From Rhodococcus gordoniae (lineage in GTDB: Bacteria > Actinomycetota > Actinomycetes > Mycobacteriales > Mycobacteriaceae), in assembly GCF_001646655.1 (NCBI RefSeq), contig NZ_LPZN01000028.1, forward strand, positions 38,474 to 102,473: a DNA stretch of 64,000 nucleotides. The letters run 5' to 3'. The position numbers were made by a program, and so were the translations under genes. The notes beneath the pieces are model-generated. The model had not been told where the DNA came from and made no database searches. It worked only from the letters and a program-made list of their open reading frames with translations. This document shows, piece after piece, positions 31,349 through 41,529 of the stretch; within the stretch, counting starts at the first letter, position 1, and each line of letters opens with the position of its first letter.

Positions 31349-32113
31349 CTACAGCAGGCTCGCCGCCGCCACCGCCACGGCGGCGACCGTGCCCTCGGAG
31401 ACCGCGCCGAGCACGTCCCCGTTCATGCCCCCGAAGCGCGCGACGCAGTGCCGGGCGAAGACCACCGCCGCGACCAGCACCACCATCACCACGAGCGGCC
31501 CGGCCCAGACCGGACCGGGCAGGCACACGACCGACAGCACCACGGCCGACAACGGCCACAGTGCGACCGGCACGACACCCTGGGTGCCCGACACGAGCGC
31601 GCCGAAGCCGCTGCCGGGCGCGGCGGGCACCCCGCGTCGGCATGCCACGACCACCGCGACACGTCCGGTGAAGACCGCGAAGGCGACCGCCCACCACGCG
31701 TGCGTGTCGGCGAGCGCACCGAACGAAGCGGCCTGCAGACCGAGGACGACGACGAGTGCCACGACGCCGAACGGACCGGCGCCGCCGCTGTGCATCACCT
31801 CGCGCGCCCGCTCGGGCGGGCCGTAACAACCGAGGCCGTCGGCGGTGTCGCTCAGGCCGTCGACGTGCATCCCGCGGGTACCGACCGCGAGCGCACCGAC
31901 GCACAACAGGCCCGTCACCAGGGGTGGCGCACCGACGGCCGAGCCAAGCCCGCACACGGTCGCGGCCGCGGCAGCGAGAAGGGCACCGGCGATCGGCGCC
32001 GCAGAGATGGCGCGTCCGGCGACCGTCCGATCGATCTCGGCGGGACCCCGTGCGGGCAGGACCGTCAACCACGACAGGGCCAGCGCGACCCCGGCCGGCC
32101 AGGCGCGGACCAT
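31349..32113 (-). CDS. cobS: Adenosylcobinamide-GDP ribazoletransferase (cobalamin synthase)
   Basis: A 254-residue polytopic membrane enzyme joining adenosylcobinamide-GDP with alpha-ribazole. The diagnostic motif GMHVDGLSDTADGLGCYG (about 80-97) supplies the acidic metal ligands. About six hydrophobic segments rich in Ala/Val follow, with ARHCVARFGGMNGDVLGA near the C-terminus. The ATG at 32113 overlaps the cobT stop by 1 nt (TGATG), so translation is coupled. The substrate partner activity is CobT. Confidence 0.95.
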   Translation of the reverse strand: MVRAWPAGVALALSWLTVLPARGPAEIDRTVAGRAISAAPIAGALLAAAAATVCGLGSAVGAPPLVTGLLCVGALAVGTRGMHVDGLSDTADGLGCYGPPERAREVMHSGGAGPFGVVALVVVLGLQAASFGALADTHAWWAVAFAVFTGRVAVVVACRRGVPAAPGSGFGALVSGTQGVVPVALWPLSAVVLSVVCLPGPVWAGPLVVMVVLVAAVVFARHCVARFGGMNGDVLGAVSEGTVAAVAVAAASLL

Positions 32114-33204
32114 CAGTCGGTGGCCGCCGGGATGATCTCGTCACGGGTGCTCACGCCCGCTTCGGAGAAGGTCGCCATCTGCGAGAGAATTGCGACCGCA
32201 CCCTGCAGAACCGGAAGTGCCGTCACGGCACCCGACCCTTCACCGAGACGCATACCGAGATCGACGATCGGTTCGAGGCGGAGGTGTCGCAGCGCGATGT
32301 CGTGCGCGGGCTCGGCCGACCGGTGACCGGACACCCACCAGCGTGCCGCGCCGGGTGCGAGTTCCTCGGCGACCATCGCGGCGGCGGTGACGACGACGCC
32401 GTCGAGGATCACCGGCGTCCGGCGGACCGCGGCCTGCGCGAGGAATCCCGCCATCGCGGCGAAGTCCGCGCCCCCGGCGACGCGGAGCAACGCGACGGGA
32501 TTGCGTACGTGCGGCCGGGCGCGCCACATGGCGTCGCGGATCGCGGTGACCTTGCGCATCCACCCCGCGTCGTCGACGCCGGTGCCGCGGCCGACCGCGG
32601 CCACGGGTTCGGTGGAGGTGAGAGTGGCGATGAGAACGGTTGCGGGAGTGGTGTTCCCGATCCCCATATCACCCGCGACGAGCAGATCGGCGCCCTCGTC
32701 GACCTCGCGGTCGGCGAGCGTGCGGCCGGCTTCGATCGCGCGGACGGTCTCGTCGTGGGTCAGCGCGTCCTCGCGGTCGATGCTGCCGCTCGAGCGCCGG
32801 ATCTTGAACGCGGACACCTCGGGGGAGGTGTCGCTCTCGACCGCCATGTCGACGACCCGCACGCCTGCCCCGGCGGCTGCGGCGAGCACGTTCACGGCGG
32901 CGCCACCCCCGGACAGGTTCGCGACCATCTGCGCGGTGACCTCCGGTGGATAGGCCGAGACCCCGTGGCGCGCGACACCGTGGTCGCCTGCGAAGACCAC
33001 GACCCGCGGTCGGCGGAAGGGGTGAGGCGGGACCTCGCCCTGACAGGCCGCGACCCAGCACCCGAGATCCTCGAGTCGCCCGAGAGACCCGGCGGGTTTC
33101 GTCAGATCCCGCTGACGCTCCTCGGCGGCGACGCGTGCTTCGAGATCGGGCAGGTCGACGCGCGGGAACTCGACGTCGGCGGGGGAATCGGAACCGCTGG
33201 TCAC
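32113..33204 (-). CDS. cobT: Nicotinate-nucleotide:dimethylbenzimidazole phosphoribosyltransferase
   Basis: A 363-residue enzyme that makes alpha-ribazole phosphate for the lower loop of cobalamin. Motifs: [20 protein letters not shown] near the N-terminus, [42 protein letters not shown], and the C-terminal [14 protein letters not shown], in which the conserved Glu is the proposed catalytic base. The GTG at 33204 begins [13 protein letters not shown]. It is first gene of the cobT-cobS operon. The remaining 222 bp up to the DUF3043 gene show no further gene. Confidence 0.96.
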   Translation of the reverse strand: MTSGSDSPADVEFPRVDLPDLEARVAAEERQRDLTKPAGSLGRLEDLGCWVAACQGEVPPHPFRRPRVVVFAGDHGVARHGVSAYPPEVTAQMVANLSGGGAAVNVLAAAAGAGVRVVDMAVESDTSPEVSAFKIRRSSGSIDREDALTHDETVRAIEAGRTLADREVDEGADLLVAGDMGIGNTTPATVLIATLTSTEPVAAVGRGTGVDDAGWMRKVTAIRDAMWRARPHVRNPVALLRVAGGADFAAMAGFLAQAAVRRTPVILDGVVVTAAAMVAEELAPGAARWWVSGHRSAEPAHDIALRHLRLEPIVDLGMRLGEGSGAVTALPVLQGAVAILSQMATFSEAGVSTRDEIIPAATD

Positions 33205-33426
33205 AGGTCACCTCTCGGACGGATATTCACGCCAGAACGCTATCAATCGACCCTCACCGGCAGGAATTCGACGATATGCGTCATTGCTGCCACTTCCGGG
33301 TGGCCTTCGTCGCGGAGACGACTCGGCCGCGGCACCGCATGTCGCAGGACATGCAGGCCGCGGCCGAGATCCGGTGGCTACCGCCGGGCGCGTGCGGAGC
33401 GCCTCACAACCGAACGGTGCACCGCG

Positions 33427-34101
33427 TCAGACGGCGTCGCCCGGACCGACCCGGGGGAGCGGCGCACGCAGTTTCTTGATCTGGGAGGCACGTACGAAGG
33501 CGTACCAGCCGAGCCCGAAGCCGCCGTCCGTCGAATCCGGGAAGCGCTCGCGCACCTTCTTGTTGACCATGCGCCCGAGGTAGATCCCCTCGATGACCAT
33601 CAGCAGCATCATCACGAACATCGCGAGGGTGACGTACTGCTGCACCACCGGGCCGAGGAACATCGACATGATCAGCACGAGCGCGAGCGGCATGAACAGT
33701 CCGACGAGATTGCGCCGGCTGTCGACGAGATCGCGCACGTAGGCGCGCACCGGGCCGCGGTCGCGGGGGAGCAGGAACTTCTCCTCGCCCGCAAGCATCC
33801 GGTTGCGGCGCTCGGAGGCATCGGCGCGGCGCTGCGCTGCGGCAGCCTTGCGCTCGTCCTTGCTCTGCGACTTGCGCGCGGCCTTACGCCGCTCGCGTGC
33901 TTCCTTCGCGGTCAGGGGAGCGGGAGCGACGGGACCGCGACGGCGGCTCTCGGCGTCGCGCCGTTTGGGCGTCGGGCGCCCTTTGCCGGCGGTCGCTTTC
34001 GCGGCCGCGGAGTCGTCGGGAGTCGCGGCCGGGGAGTCCTCGGTCGCAGGAACCTGGTGATCGGCGGAGTCGTCGGAACCACCGCGGCGTAGCAACTTCA
34101 C
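33427..34101 (-). CDS. DUF3043 membrane protein
   Basis: A 224-residue protein. Residues 1-110 are a highly charged, Lys/Arg/Ala/Glu-rich, probably disordered or coiled region. The core PRDRGPVRAYVRDLVDSRRNLVGLF leads into two membrane segments (FMPLALVLIMSMFL and QYVTLAMFVMMLLMVIEGIYLG). A C-terminal GLGWYAFVRASQIKKLR block follows. This matches the actinobacterial DUF3043 family (Rv2206), of unknown function. The ATG at 34101 gives the MKLLRRGG N-terminus common in the family. It is divergent from the Fe-S carrier gene across 140 bp. Confidence 0.9.
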   Translation of the reverse strand: MKLLRRGGSDDSADHQVPATEDSPAATPDDSAAAKATAGKGRPTPKRRDAESRRRGPVAPAPLTAKEARERRKAARKSQSKDERKAAAAQRRADASERRNRMLAGEEKFLLPRDRGPVRAYVRDLVDSRRNLVGLFMPLALVLIMSMFLGPVVQQYVTLAMFVMMLLMVIEGIYLGRMVNKKVRERFPDSTDGGFGLGWYAFVRASQIKKLRAPLPRVGPGDAV

Positions 34102-34241
34102 ACCACCAGGCTATGGGATAGTGGAGAGAAGCGGAAAATCCGCGTGCCATACCACGCTCGGCGCAACTCGTCCACGAGGAATAGATTCCGGCGCGGTACC
34201 GTTGAACCATCGGGTTTCGACACGAACGACAGGGAGCGCCC

Positions 34242-35697
<1,456 letters not shown>

Positions 35698-35716
35698 CAG
35701 CGGACCGGAACGACGA

Positions 35717-35752
35717 ACGGCCGCGAGCCCCGGTGAGGGAGCTCGCGGCCGT
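35717..35752. terminator. Bidirectional terminator between adoK and asnB
   Basis: ACGGCCGCGAGC (35717-35728) pairs exactly with GCTCGCGGCCGT (35741-35752), in the 70-bp gap between the convergent genes. Confidence 0.82.
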
Positions 35753-35767
35753 GTCTCGTCGTGACCG

Positions 35768-37693
35768 TCAGATCTCGACCGGGTAGGCCGGTTCCTGGAT
35801 CTGCGGCACGATGCGCTTCTCCACGAAGATCCCGTGCCAGACCATGAAACACAGCACCGTCCAGAGGCGTCGACTGTGATCGATCGGGCCGGTCCGGTGC
35901 TCGTCGAGCATCTTCGCGACGGCAGCCTTGTCGAGCAGATGGTCGGTCTGCGACTCGGCGATCACCTCGTGCGCCCAGTCGAACAGCTCCGTGCCGGCGA
36001 GCCAGTGCCGCAGGGGCACCGGGAAGCCCAGCTTCGCGCGGTGCAGCACATGCGGCGGGACGATGCCCTCCAATGCCTGCCTCAACGCGTACTTCGTCGT
36101 CTGTTTCGTAATCTTCTGTTCCAACGGCACCTGCGAGGCCACCCGGAACACCTCGGAGTCCAGGAACGGCACACGCAGCTCGAGCGAGTTGGCCATCGTC
36201 ATCTTGTCGGCCTTGACGAGGATGTCGCCGCGCAGCCAGGTGAACAGATCGAGATGCTGCATCCGGGCCACCGGATCCCAGCCGCTCGACTGCGCGTAGA
36301 TCGGCGCCGTGACGTCCTGGTGGGTCCACTCGGGACGGAACTCGCGCAGCACCGCCCGCAGCTGCGCGTCGTTGAAGCTGCGGGCGTTGCCGTAGTAGCG
36401 CTCCTCGAGCGTCATCGAGCCGCGGTGCAGCAGGCTCTTGCCGCGGGTGCCCTCCGGAATCCGCTCCGACAGCTGCCCGGCAGCCCGGCGCAGCGCGGGC
36501 GGGAGGAACTCGAACGGCCGCAGCGACAGCGGCTCGCGGTAGATGGTGTAGCCGCCGAACAGCTCGTCGGCGCCCTCACCGGACAACACGACCTTGACGT
36601 GCTTGCGGGCTTCGCGGGCGATGAACCACAGCGGGACGAGCGCGGGGTCGGCCACCGGGTCGTCGAGATACCAGATGATCTCCGGGATCGCCGCGGCGAA
36701 CTCCCTGGGGGAGACGACCCGCACCACGTGCCGGGCACCGATCGCGGCGGCCGATTCGGCCGCGACGTCGACCTCGGAGTAGCCCTCCCGCTCGAAACCC
36801 GCGGTGAAGGTGATGAGTTTCGGGTTGTGGCGCATCGCCAGCGCGGCGATGGCCGTGGAGTCGATGCCGCCCGAGAGGAACGACCCGACGGTGACGTCGG
36901 CGCGCATGTGCTTGGCGACCGAGTCCTCGAGGGCCTCGGCGATCTCACGGTAGCGATCCTGCTCCCGGCCGGCGGCGAACGGCCGGACCGGGAAGGTCGG
37001 GTGGAAGTACCGCGTGATCTCCGGTTCGGCGCCGGGTGTGAGGCGCGCGTAGCAGCCCGACTCCAGGCGGCGGATCCGCCGGTGCAGCGTCTCGGGCTCG
37101 GGAACGTACTGCAGCACCGTGTAGTGCTCGATCGCCCGGGGATCGAGCTCGGTGTCGATGCCGATCACGTCGGCGAGTTCGAGCAGGCTCTTCTTCTCGC
37201 TGCCGAAGGCGGTGCCGCCGGTGCCGGTCGCGAGGAACAGCGGCTTGATGCCGAACGGATCGCGGGCGACGAACAACTCGCGGGTGTGCGTGTCCCAGAT
37301 CGCGAAGGCGAACATGCCCCGCAGGCGCTGGACCGCGCGAACACCCCAGTGGTGGTAGGCCGCGACGATCGTTTCGCTGTCGCCTTCGGTCGCGAAGGCG
37401 GTACCGAACGTCTCGGTGAGCTCCTTGCGCAGTTCGAGATAGTTGTAGATCTCACCGTTGAAGGTCAGCGCGTAGCGGTCCGGCTGCTCCGGCGGGCCCC
37501 AGCGCAGCGGCTGGTGCGAGTGCGCGATGTCGATGATCGACAGGCGGTTGAATCCGAAGACGAGGTCGGCGTCGTGCCAGGTGCCGTGCTCGTCCGGGCC
37601 GCGATGGCGCAGACAGTGCATCGCGGCGTCCACCTTCGCGACGGACTCGTCGCTGGTGCCCTCAGTGGTCAGAAACCCGAGCAATCCGCACAC
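35768..37693 (-). CDS. asnB: Asparagine synthetase (glutamine-hydrolysing)
   Basis: A 641-residue class II amidotransferase. After Met removal, Cys2 of MCGLLGFLT is the glutaminase nucleophile. The N-terminal Ntn domain (1-210) has RGPDEHGTW, FNRLSIIDIAHSHQP and TFNGEIYNYLELR. The C-terminal synthetase has the ATP pyrophosphatase loop SGGIDSTAIAALA and SGEGADELFGGY. The start is GTG at 37693. Asparagine synthetases of this type also act in lipid II or mycolata-wall amidation; plain asparagine synthesis is the default call. It is divergent from ctaC. Confidence 0.95.
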   Translation of the reverse strand: MCGLLGFLTTEGTSDESVAKVDAAMHCLRHRGPDEHGTWHDADLVFGFNRLSIIDIAHSHQPLRWGPPEQPDRYALTFNGEIYNYLELRKELTETFGTAFATEGDSETIVAAYHHWGVRAVQRLRGMFAFAIWDTHTRELFVARDPFGIKPLFLATGTGGTAFGSEKKSLLELADVIGIDTELDPRAIEHYTVLQYVPEPETLHRRIRRLESGCYARLTPGAEPEITRYFHPTFPVRPFAAGREQDRYREIAEALEDSVAKHMRADVTVGSFLSGGIDSTAIAALAMRHNPKLITFTAGFEREGYSEVDVAAESAAAIGARHVVRVVSPREFAAAIPEIIWYLDDPVADPALVPLWFIAREARKHVKVVLSGEGADELFGGYTIYREPLSLRPFEFLPPALRRAAGQLSERIPEGTRGKSLLHRGSMTLEERYYGNARSFNDAQLRAVLREFRPEWTHQDVTAPIYAQSSGWDPVARMQHLDLFTWLRGDILVKADKMTMANSLELRVPFLDSEVFRVASQVPLEQKITKQTTKYALRQALEGIVPPHVLHRAKLGFPVPLRHWLAGTELFDWAHEVIAESQTDHLLDKAAVAKMLDEHRTGPIDHSRRLWTVLCFMVWHGIFVEKRIVPQIQEPAYPVEI

Positions 37694-38045
37694 GCGTGGG
37701 TTACCTCATTCCGGTCGGGGTGTCGCGATGAACCCCGGTGAGTGCCCAGCGCGAGACACCTCACCGCGCATGACACCGGGAACTACCACTCGGGGTCCGG
37801 CGTTGGTTCTATCGAAGTATGCCGCAGACGGCCGATGCCGGGCAGCCGCGCCCGGTTGCCACCGACGACCGGCCGGCCCACAAGAGAAAACCGACGTCAC
37901 GAGCCGGGTCTTGCGGTCGAAACGCCCACCCCGACACTTTCTTCGTGCCCCGGCGATGGATAGCGCCCGGGTTTGGTCTACGCTGCGTAGTAATTGGGCC
38001 GGCCCTCCGGGTGTGCCCTAGTGGAATTGCGGCGATCAGGAAGGC
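37694..38045. other. Intergenic region between asnB and ctaC
   Basis: These 352 bp contain no convincing gene; open frames here lack ribosome sites. Both divergent promoters must lie here. The AT-richer stretch around 37970-38000 (TACGCTGCGTAGTAATTG) is the best candidate for the ctaC promoter. Confidence 0.6.
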
Positions 38046-39122
38046 GTGAACGTGGCGCAAGGTCGGATCCTTCGGCGGTTCGGGCTCGCAGCATCACTCG
38101 GCATTGCAGCCTTGGTGCTGACCGGGTGCTCGAGCGAAGAAATCCTTCGTTTCGGCTGGCCGGAGGGCATCACTCCTCAGGCCGAGCGTATGCGTGAACT
38201 GTGGACGTGGTCGGTTGTCGCCGCCCTCGTCATGGGAATTCTCGTGTGGGCACTCACCTTCTGGGTGATCATCGCCTACCGGCGTCGGAAGGACGACCCG
38301 GAGTTCCCGCGTCAGACGGCATACAACGTGCCTCTGGAACTGGCTTACACCGCGGCGCCGTTCGTCGCCGTGTGTGTGCTCTTCTACTTCACGGTCGTGG
38401 TCCAGAACTACGTCCTGGAGAAGGAGGACAACCCGAACGTCGTCGTCGACGTGACGGCGTTCCAGTGGAACTGGAAGTTCGGTTACCGGACGATCGATCT
38501 GCAGGACGGCACGGCCCCCTACAACGGCATCGACGAGGTCGCCGAGGAGGCGGTCGCACAGGAGCCGTTCGACCCGTCCACCGCGCACGGTGAATCGGGT
38601 GGGGAGCACGAGGCTCCGGGCCCGATCCACGGCAAGCCCACGGAGGATCTGTCCTACCTGCACTACGACAAGATCGAGACGATCGGCACCAGCGAAGAGA
38701 TTCCGGTGCTCGTTCTTCCCACCGGCAAGCGCATCGAGTTCCAGCTGGCGTCCTCCGACGTCATCCATTCCTTCTGGGTGCCGGAGTTCCTGTTCAAGCG
38801 TGACGTGAACCCGAACCCGATCGAGAACAACTCCGATCCGGTCTTCCAGATCTCCGAGATCGATCGTGAGGGCTCGTTCGTCGGCCGCTGCGCCGAGATG
38901 TGCGGCACCTACCACGCGATGATGAACTTCGAGGTCCGCGCGGTCAGCCCGGAGGACTTCGCCCGGTACATCGAGCTCCGCAAGCCGGTCGAGGACGGCG
39001 GCGAAGGCCTGTCGAACGCTCGTGCGCTCGAAGCCATCGGCCAGAGCCCGATCGCTACCTCGACGACTCCGTTCAAGACCGACCGCACGGACCGGTCGGC
39101 GACCGTCGCCGCAGGCGAGTGA
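38046..39122 (+). CDS. ctaC: Cytochrome c oxidase subunit II (aa3)
   Basis: A 358-residue lipoprotein-type subunit II that carries the CuA site receiving electrons from cytochrome cc. The signal ends in LVLTGCSS (lipobox Cys about 28). Two membrane helices follow (SVVAALVMGILVWALTFWVIIAY and AYTAAPFVAVCVLFYFTVVV). The cupredoxin domain has HSFWVPEFLFKRDV and the CuA motif GRCAEMCGTYHAMMNF. An acidic/His insertion (about 150-205) interrupts the cupredoxin domain, as in other actinobacteria where it contacts the bcc complex. The start is GTG at 38046 with AGGAAGG upstream. It is first gene of ctaC-ctaF. Confidence 0.96.
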   Translation: MNVAQGRILRRFGLAASLGIAALVLTGCSSEEILRFGWPEGITPQAERMRELWTWSVVAALVMGILVWALTFWVIIAYRRRKDDPEFPRQTAYNVPLELAYTAAPFVAVCVLFYFTVVVQNYVLEKEDNPNVVVDVTAFQWNWKFGYRTIDLQDGTAPYNGIDEVAEEAVAQEPFDPSTAHGESGGEHEAPGPIHGKPTEDLSYLHYDKIETIGTSEEIPVLVLPTGKRIEFQLASSDVIHSFWVPEFLFKRDVNPNPIENNSDPVFQISEIDREGSFVGRCAEMCGTYHAMMNFEVRAVSPEDFARYIELRKPVEDGGEGLSNARALEAIGQSPIATSTTPFKTDRTDRSATVAAGE

Positions 39123-39155
39123 CGGCCACCTCCACCGACAAGGACAAGTGCTGAT

Positions 39156-39572
39156 ATGAAGATCGAAGCCAAGCTCTTCGAGGTCGTGACGGTGTTCTTC
39201 GTGCTCGTCGCCATCGTGTACGGCACGTTCACCGGGCTGTCGGACAAGGGCATCGAATGGGCCGGCCTGACGGCCATCGTCCTCTCCGCCGGACTGACCC
39301 TGATCGTCGGAACCTACTTCCGTTTCGTCGCACGTCGTCTCGACACCCGTCCCGAGGACTACGAGGACGCCGAGATCAGCGACGGTGCGGGCGACCTCGG
39401 TTTCTTCAGTGCGGGTAGCTACTGGCCGATCCTGCTCGCCGGTGCGGCAGCTTTCGCCGCCATCGCGCTGGCCTTCTACCAGCCGTGGATGATCGTCCTC
39501 GCAGTCGCACTGATCATCGCCGCAGCCGCCGGACTGGTGTTCGAGTACCATCTCGGACCCGAGAAGCACTGA
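39156..39572 (+). CDS. ctaF: Cytochrome c oxidase subunit IV, actinobacterial type
   Basis: A 138-residue membrane protein starting [23 protein letters not shown]. It has four predicted membrane segments: about 8-30, 38-58, 85-105 and 108-130. Between the second and third is the conserved loop [20 protein letters not shown]. This is the Rv2199c family, an accessory subunit of the aa3 oxidase in the bcc-aa3 supercomplex. It lies 33 bp after ctaC and is followed by a strong hairpin, so the two are an operon. Confidence 0.93.
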   Translation: MKIEAKLFEVVTVFFVLVAIVYGTFTGLSDKGIEWAGLTAIVLSAGLTLIVGTYFRFVARRLDTRPEDYEDAEISDGAGDLGFFSAGSYWPILLAGAAAFAAIALAFYQPWMIVLAVALIIAAAAGLVFEYHLGPEKH

Positions 39573-39590
39573 GCCGACTCTCTCGACGCA

Positions 39591-39624
39591 CACGGGCGCC
39601 GCACCTTCGGGTGCGGCGCCCGTG
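39591..39624. terminator. Terminator of ctaC-ctaF, UUCG tetraloop
   Basis: CACGGGCGCCGCACC (39591-39605), loop TTCG, then the exact complement (39610-39624), followed by GCGTTTCC. It may also stop the convergent MerR transcript. Confidence 0.88.
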
Positions 39625-39681
39625 GCGTTTCCGGGAGCTGTCACATTTCCGGGTCCTGGCGGCCGGTGGGCCCGACGGCGG

Positions 39682-40683
39682 TCAGCGGGTGGCGAGGATG
39701 GCACTCGCGGTCGCCGCGACGGTCCGATCCGGGTCGGTGGTCAGGACCACGAGAGCATCGCGGGCAGCCGAGCCCGGGATCTCCGCGAGTGCCTGCGTCA
39801 GGCGCAGGCGTACCCGAGCGTCGTCCGCCCCGTCGAGCCCCTGCTGCACGGAACGCACGATCTCCGCGGAGAGGGCCGGCCGATCCGCGAGCCGGCCCAG
39901 CACTTCGGCGGCCTCGACGTCCGACCGGCCCTCCACGATCATGTCCACGAGGACGGGGACGGCCGCGTCCACACCCCGCGCCCCGAGCGTCAGAGCCACC
40001 ATGGCGCGGGCCTTCGCATCATCGTCGCCGAGAGCCTCCTCGAGCAGCGTCGTGGACTCGGGAACACGGAGCTCCGCCAGGGCTGCGATCGCCCGGCGCC
40101 GCACCGCTGCCTCGTCCGACCGCAGCCCCGTCGCCAATCCGGGAAGTGCAGTCTCCACCGCGTCTGCGGCTCGGGCGAGCGACCAGCGCAACGCCCCCGC
40201 GACGAACGGGTCCTCCTCCGACAGGGCCGCCTCGACCAGCGAGGCGACGGGCAATGTCGCGTCCTGGCTCTGGGACAGGATCGCTTGCTGCCGGCGGGAT
40301 CCGGAGTCGGATTCGAACGCGCGGAGCAAGGCGACGAGACGCAGGACGTCGTCCCACCCTGTAGGGGAGGCCGAGTCGACATCGTCGAGACGGGCGAGCA
40401 ACTCTGTCTCGGCGGCAATCCGCTCCCGCGTGTGCCGGATCAGCTCCTGCATCAACTCGGCGGGAGCGAAGTCCGGTTCCCGCAACGCGCGTCCGACCTC
40501 GTTCAGCGACAGACCGAGGCTTCGGAGACTCTCCACGTGGAACAGCGTCCGGAGGTCGTCCTCGGTGTACTCGCGGTAACCGCCCGACGTGCGGCCCGTC
40601 GGAGTCACGAGGCCCAGGCGGTCGTAGTGGCGCAGCATGCGGCTGCTGACGCCGGACCTTCGCGAGACCTCACCGATCAGCAT
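39682..40683 (-). CDS. MerR-family regulator fused to HEAT repeats
   Basis: A 333-residue protein. Residues 1-70 are a MerR winged helix: MLIGEVSRRSGVSSRMLRHY, then GGYREYTEDDLRTLFHVESL. A dimerisation helix follows, about 75-105. The remaining about 220 residues are HEAT-like helical repeats, visible as LSEEDPFVAGALRWSLA, GLRSDEAAVRRRAIAALAEL, GDDDAKARAMVALTLG and DARVRLRLTQALAEIP. The effector domain is thus a protein-interaction solenoid rather than a small-molecule pocket. It lies 4 bp downstream of the HEAT-only gene. The shared promoter carries a MerR-like dyad. The inducing signal is unknown. Confidence 0.88.
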   Translation of the reverse strand: MLIGEVSRRSGVSSRMLRHYDRLGLVTPTGRTSGGYREYTEDDLRTLFHVESLRSLGLSLNEVGRALREPDFAPAELMQELIRHTRERIAAETELLARLDDVDSASPTGWDDVLRLVALLRAFESDSGSRRQQAILSQSQDATLPVASLVEAALSEEDPFVAGALRWSLARAADAVETALPGLATGLRSDEAAVRRRAIAALAELRVPESTTLLEEALGDDDAKARAMVALTLGARGVDAAVPVLVDMIVEGRSDVEAAEVLGRLADRPALSAEIVRSVQQGLDGADDARVRLRLTQALAEIPGSAARDALVVLTTDPDRTVAATASAILATR

Positions 40684-40687
40684 CGTG

Positions 40688-41350
40688 TCATTCCCGGATC
40701 CCGTCCGCGCCGAGCGCGGCGACCCGCTTCGCGGTCTCCAGCGAGAGGACGAACGCGCTGTCGGGATCCACACGGATCCGCTCGGTGGCCTCGGCGTGGG
40801 CGCGGACACGAGGATCGGGACTGCCCATCGCCGTGGCCAGCACCGGCACGGCAGCCTCGTCGAGCGCCGCGAGAGCGCGGCCGAGGCTGAGCTGCAGGTC
40901 GTGGTCGCCTCGGCCCAGTTGGGCGCCGAGAGCGGCAGCGAGGCCGCTTTCCGCCCCTGGCGGGACGAGTGCGACTGCTGCCCGCCATGCGCCGCGAGCC
41001 ACCTCGTCGTGCTCGTCCTGGACCATGCGCGCCACTGCCGGCCACGCAACCGGGTCGCCGATCTTCGACAAGGTGTGCAGGGCCTGGCTGCGCGCCTGCG
41101 TGGTGTCCGACCGGAGTTCGGCGAGTAGTCGCGGCACGGTCACCTCGACGGGCAGGCGGCACAGTGCCCAGGTCAGCATGTCGCGGACGAAGAAGTCCGG
41201 CTCCACCGCACACCGCTCGACGAGCGCCGTCACGGTACGAGGATCGGCCGCGGTGCCCAGCTCGAGTGCTGCGCGCAGTCGTACGGTGGCGTCCTCGGCG
41301 GCCAGGGCGCCGGCCGGGACGCGAACGAACGGGTCGTGATGTGTGCTCAT
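40688..41350 (-). CDS. HEAT-repeat protein
   Basis: A 220-residue soluble alpha-solenoid. Repeats of about 30 residues are visible from residue 12 (LAAEDATVRLRAALELG, VEPDFFVRDMLTWALCRL, SDTTQARSQALHTLSKIG, DEHDEVARGAWRAAVALV, SPDPRVRAHAEATERI). There are no catalytic motifs, signal peptide or membrane segments. The ATG at 41350 has AAGGAGG at 8-nt spacing and is preferred to the GTG at 41359. It is expressed ahead of, and 4 bp from, the MerR-HEAT gene, suggesting that the two solenoid proteins interact, for example as regulator and partner. Confidence 0.87.
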   Translation of the reverse strand: MSTHHDPFVRVPAGALAAEDATVRLRAALELGTAADPRTVTALVERCAVEPDFFVRDMLTWALCRLPVEVTVPRLLAELRSDTTQARSQALHTLSKIGDPVAWPAVARMVQDEHDEVARGAWRAAVALVPPGAESGLAAALGAQLGRGDHDLQLSLGRALAALDEAAVPVLATAMGSPDPRVRAHAEATERIRVDPDSAFVLSLETAKRVAALGADGIRE

Positions 41351-41383
41351 GGAAGGCACCTCCTTCGCCGACCCATTCGAGCG

Positions 41384-41406
41384 CTTGTCACAGTGTCAAG
41401 GTCAAG
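41384..41406 (-). promoter_or_regulatory. Predicted MerR-type operator/promoter of the HEAT-MerR operon
   Basis: On the minus strand CTTGACACTGTGACAAG (41400-41384) is a near-perfect 17-bp dyad, with a CTTGAC extension at 41406-41401 that can act as -35 element. It lies 34-57 bp upstream of the HEAT gene start, the usual place for a MerR-controlled promoter. Confidence 0.6.
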
Positions 41407-41479
41407 ACGTACGTCCCGGACGATATCCGGCGGGGGAGGGGAGAACCGCCTCCGCCTCCGAATGTTCCGGAACGACGAG

Positions 41480-41493
41480 CGGGGCCCCGGACC
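41480..41493. terminator. Left arm of a terminator hairpin split by the IS element
   Basis: CGGGGCCCCGGACC at 41480-41493 is the exact complement of 43130-43143. Removing the IS30 element and one TGA copy joins the arms into a 14-bp stem with loop GTGAA, a typical terminator for the convergent HEAT/qcrB region. In the present sequence the arms are 1.6 kb apart. Confidence 0.75.
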
Positions 41494-41529
41494 GTGAGGC
41501 GGTTTCAAGGGGTCGACGCAACACCGCTG

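Noticed and set aside
35834..37741. Plus-strand 635-codon frame opposite asnB
   Set aside because: Antisense shadow; asnB motifs on the minus strand are complete.
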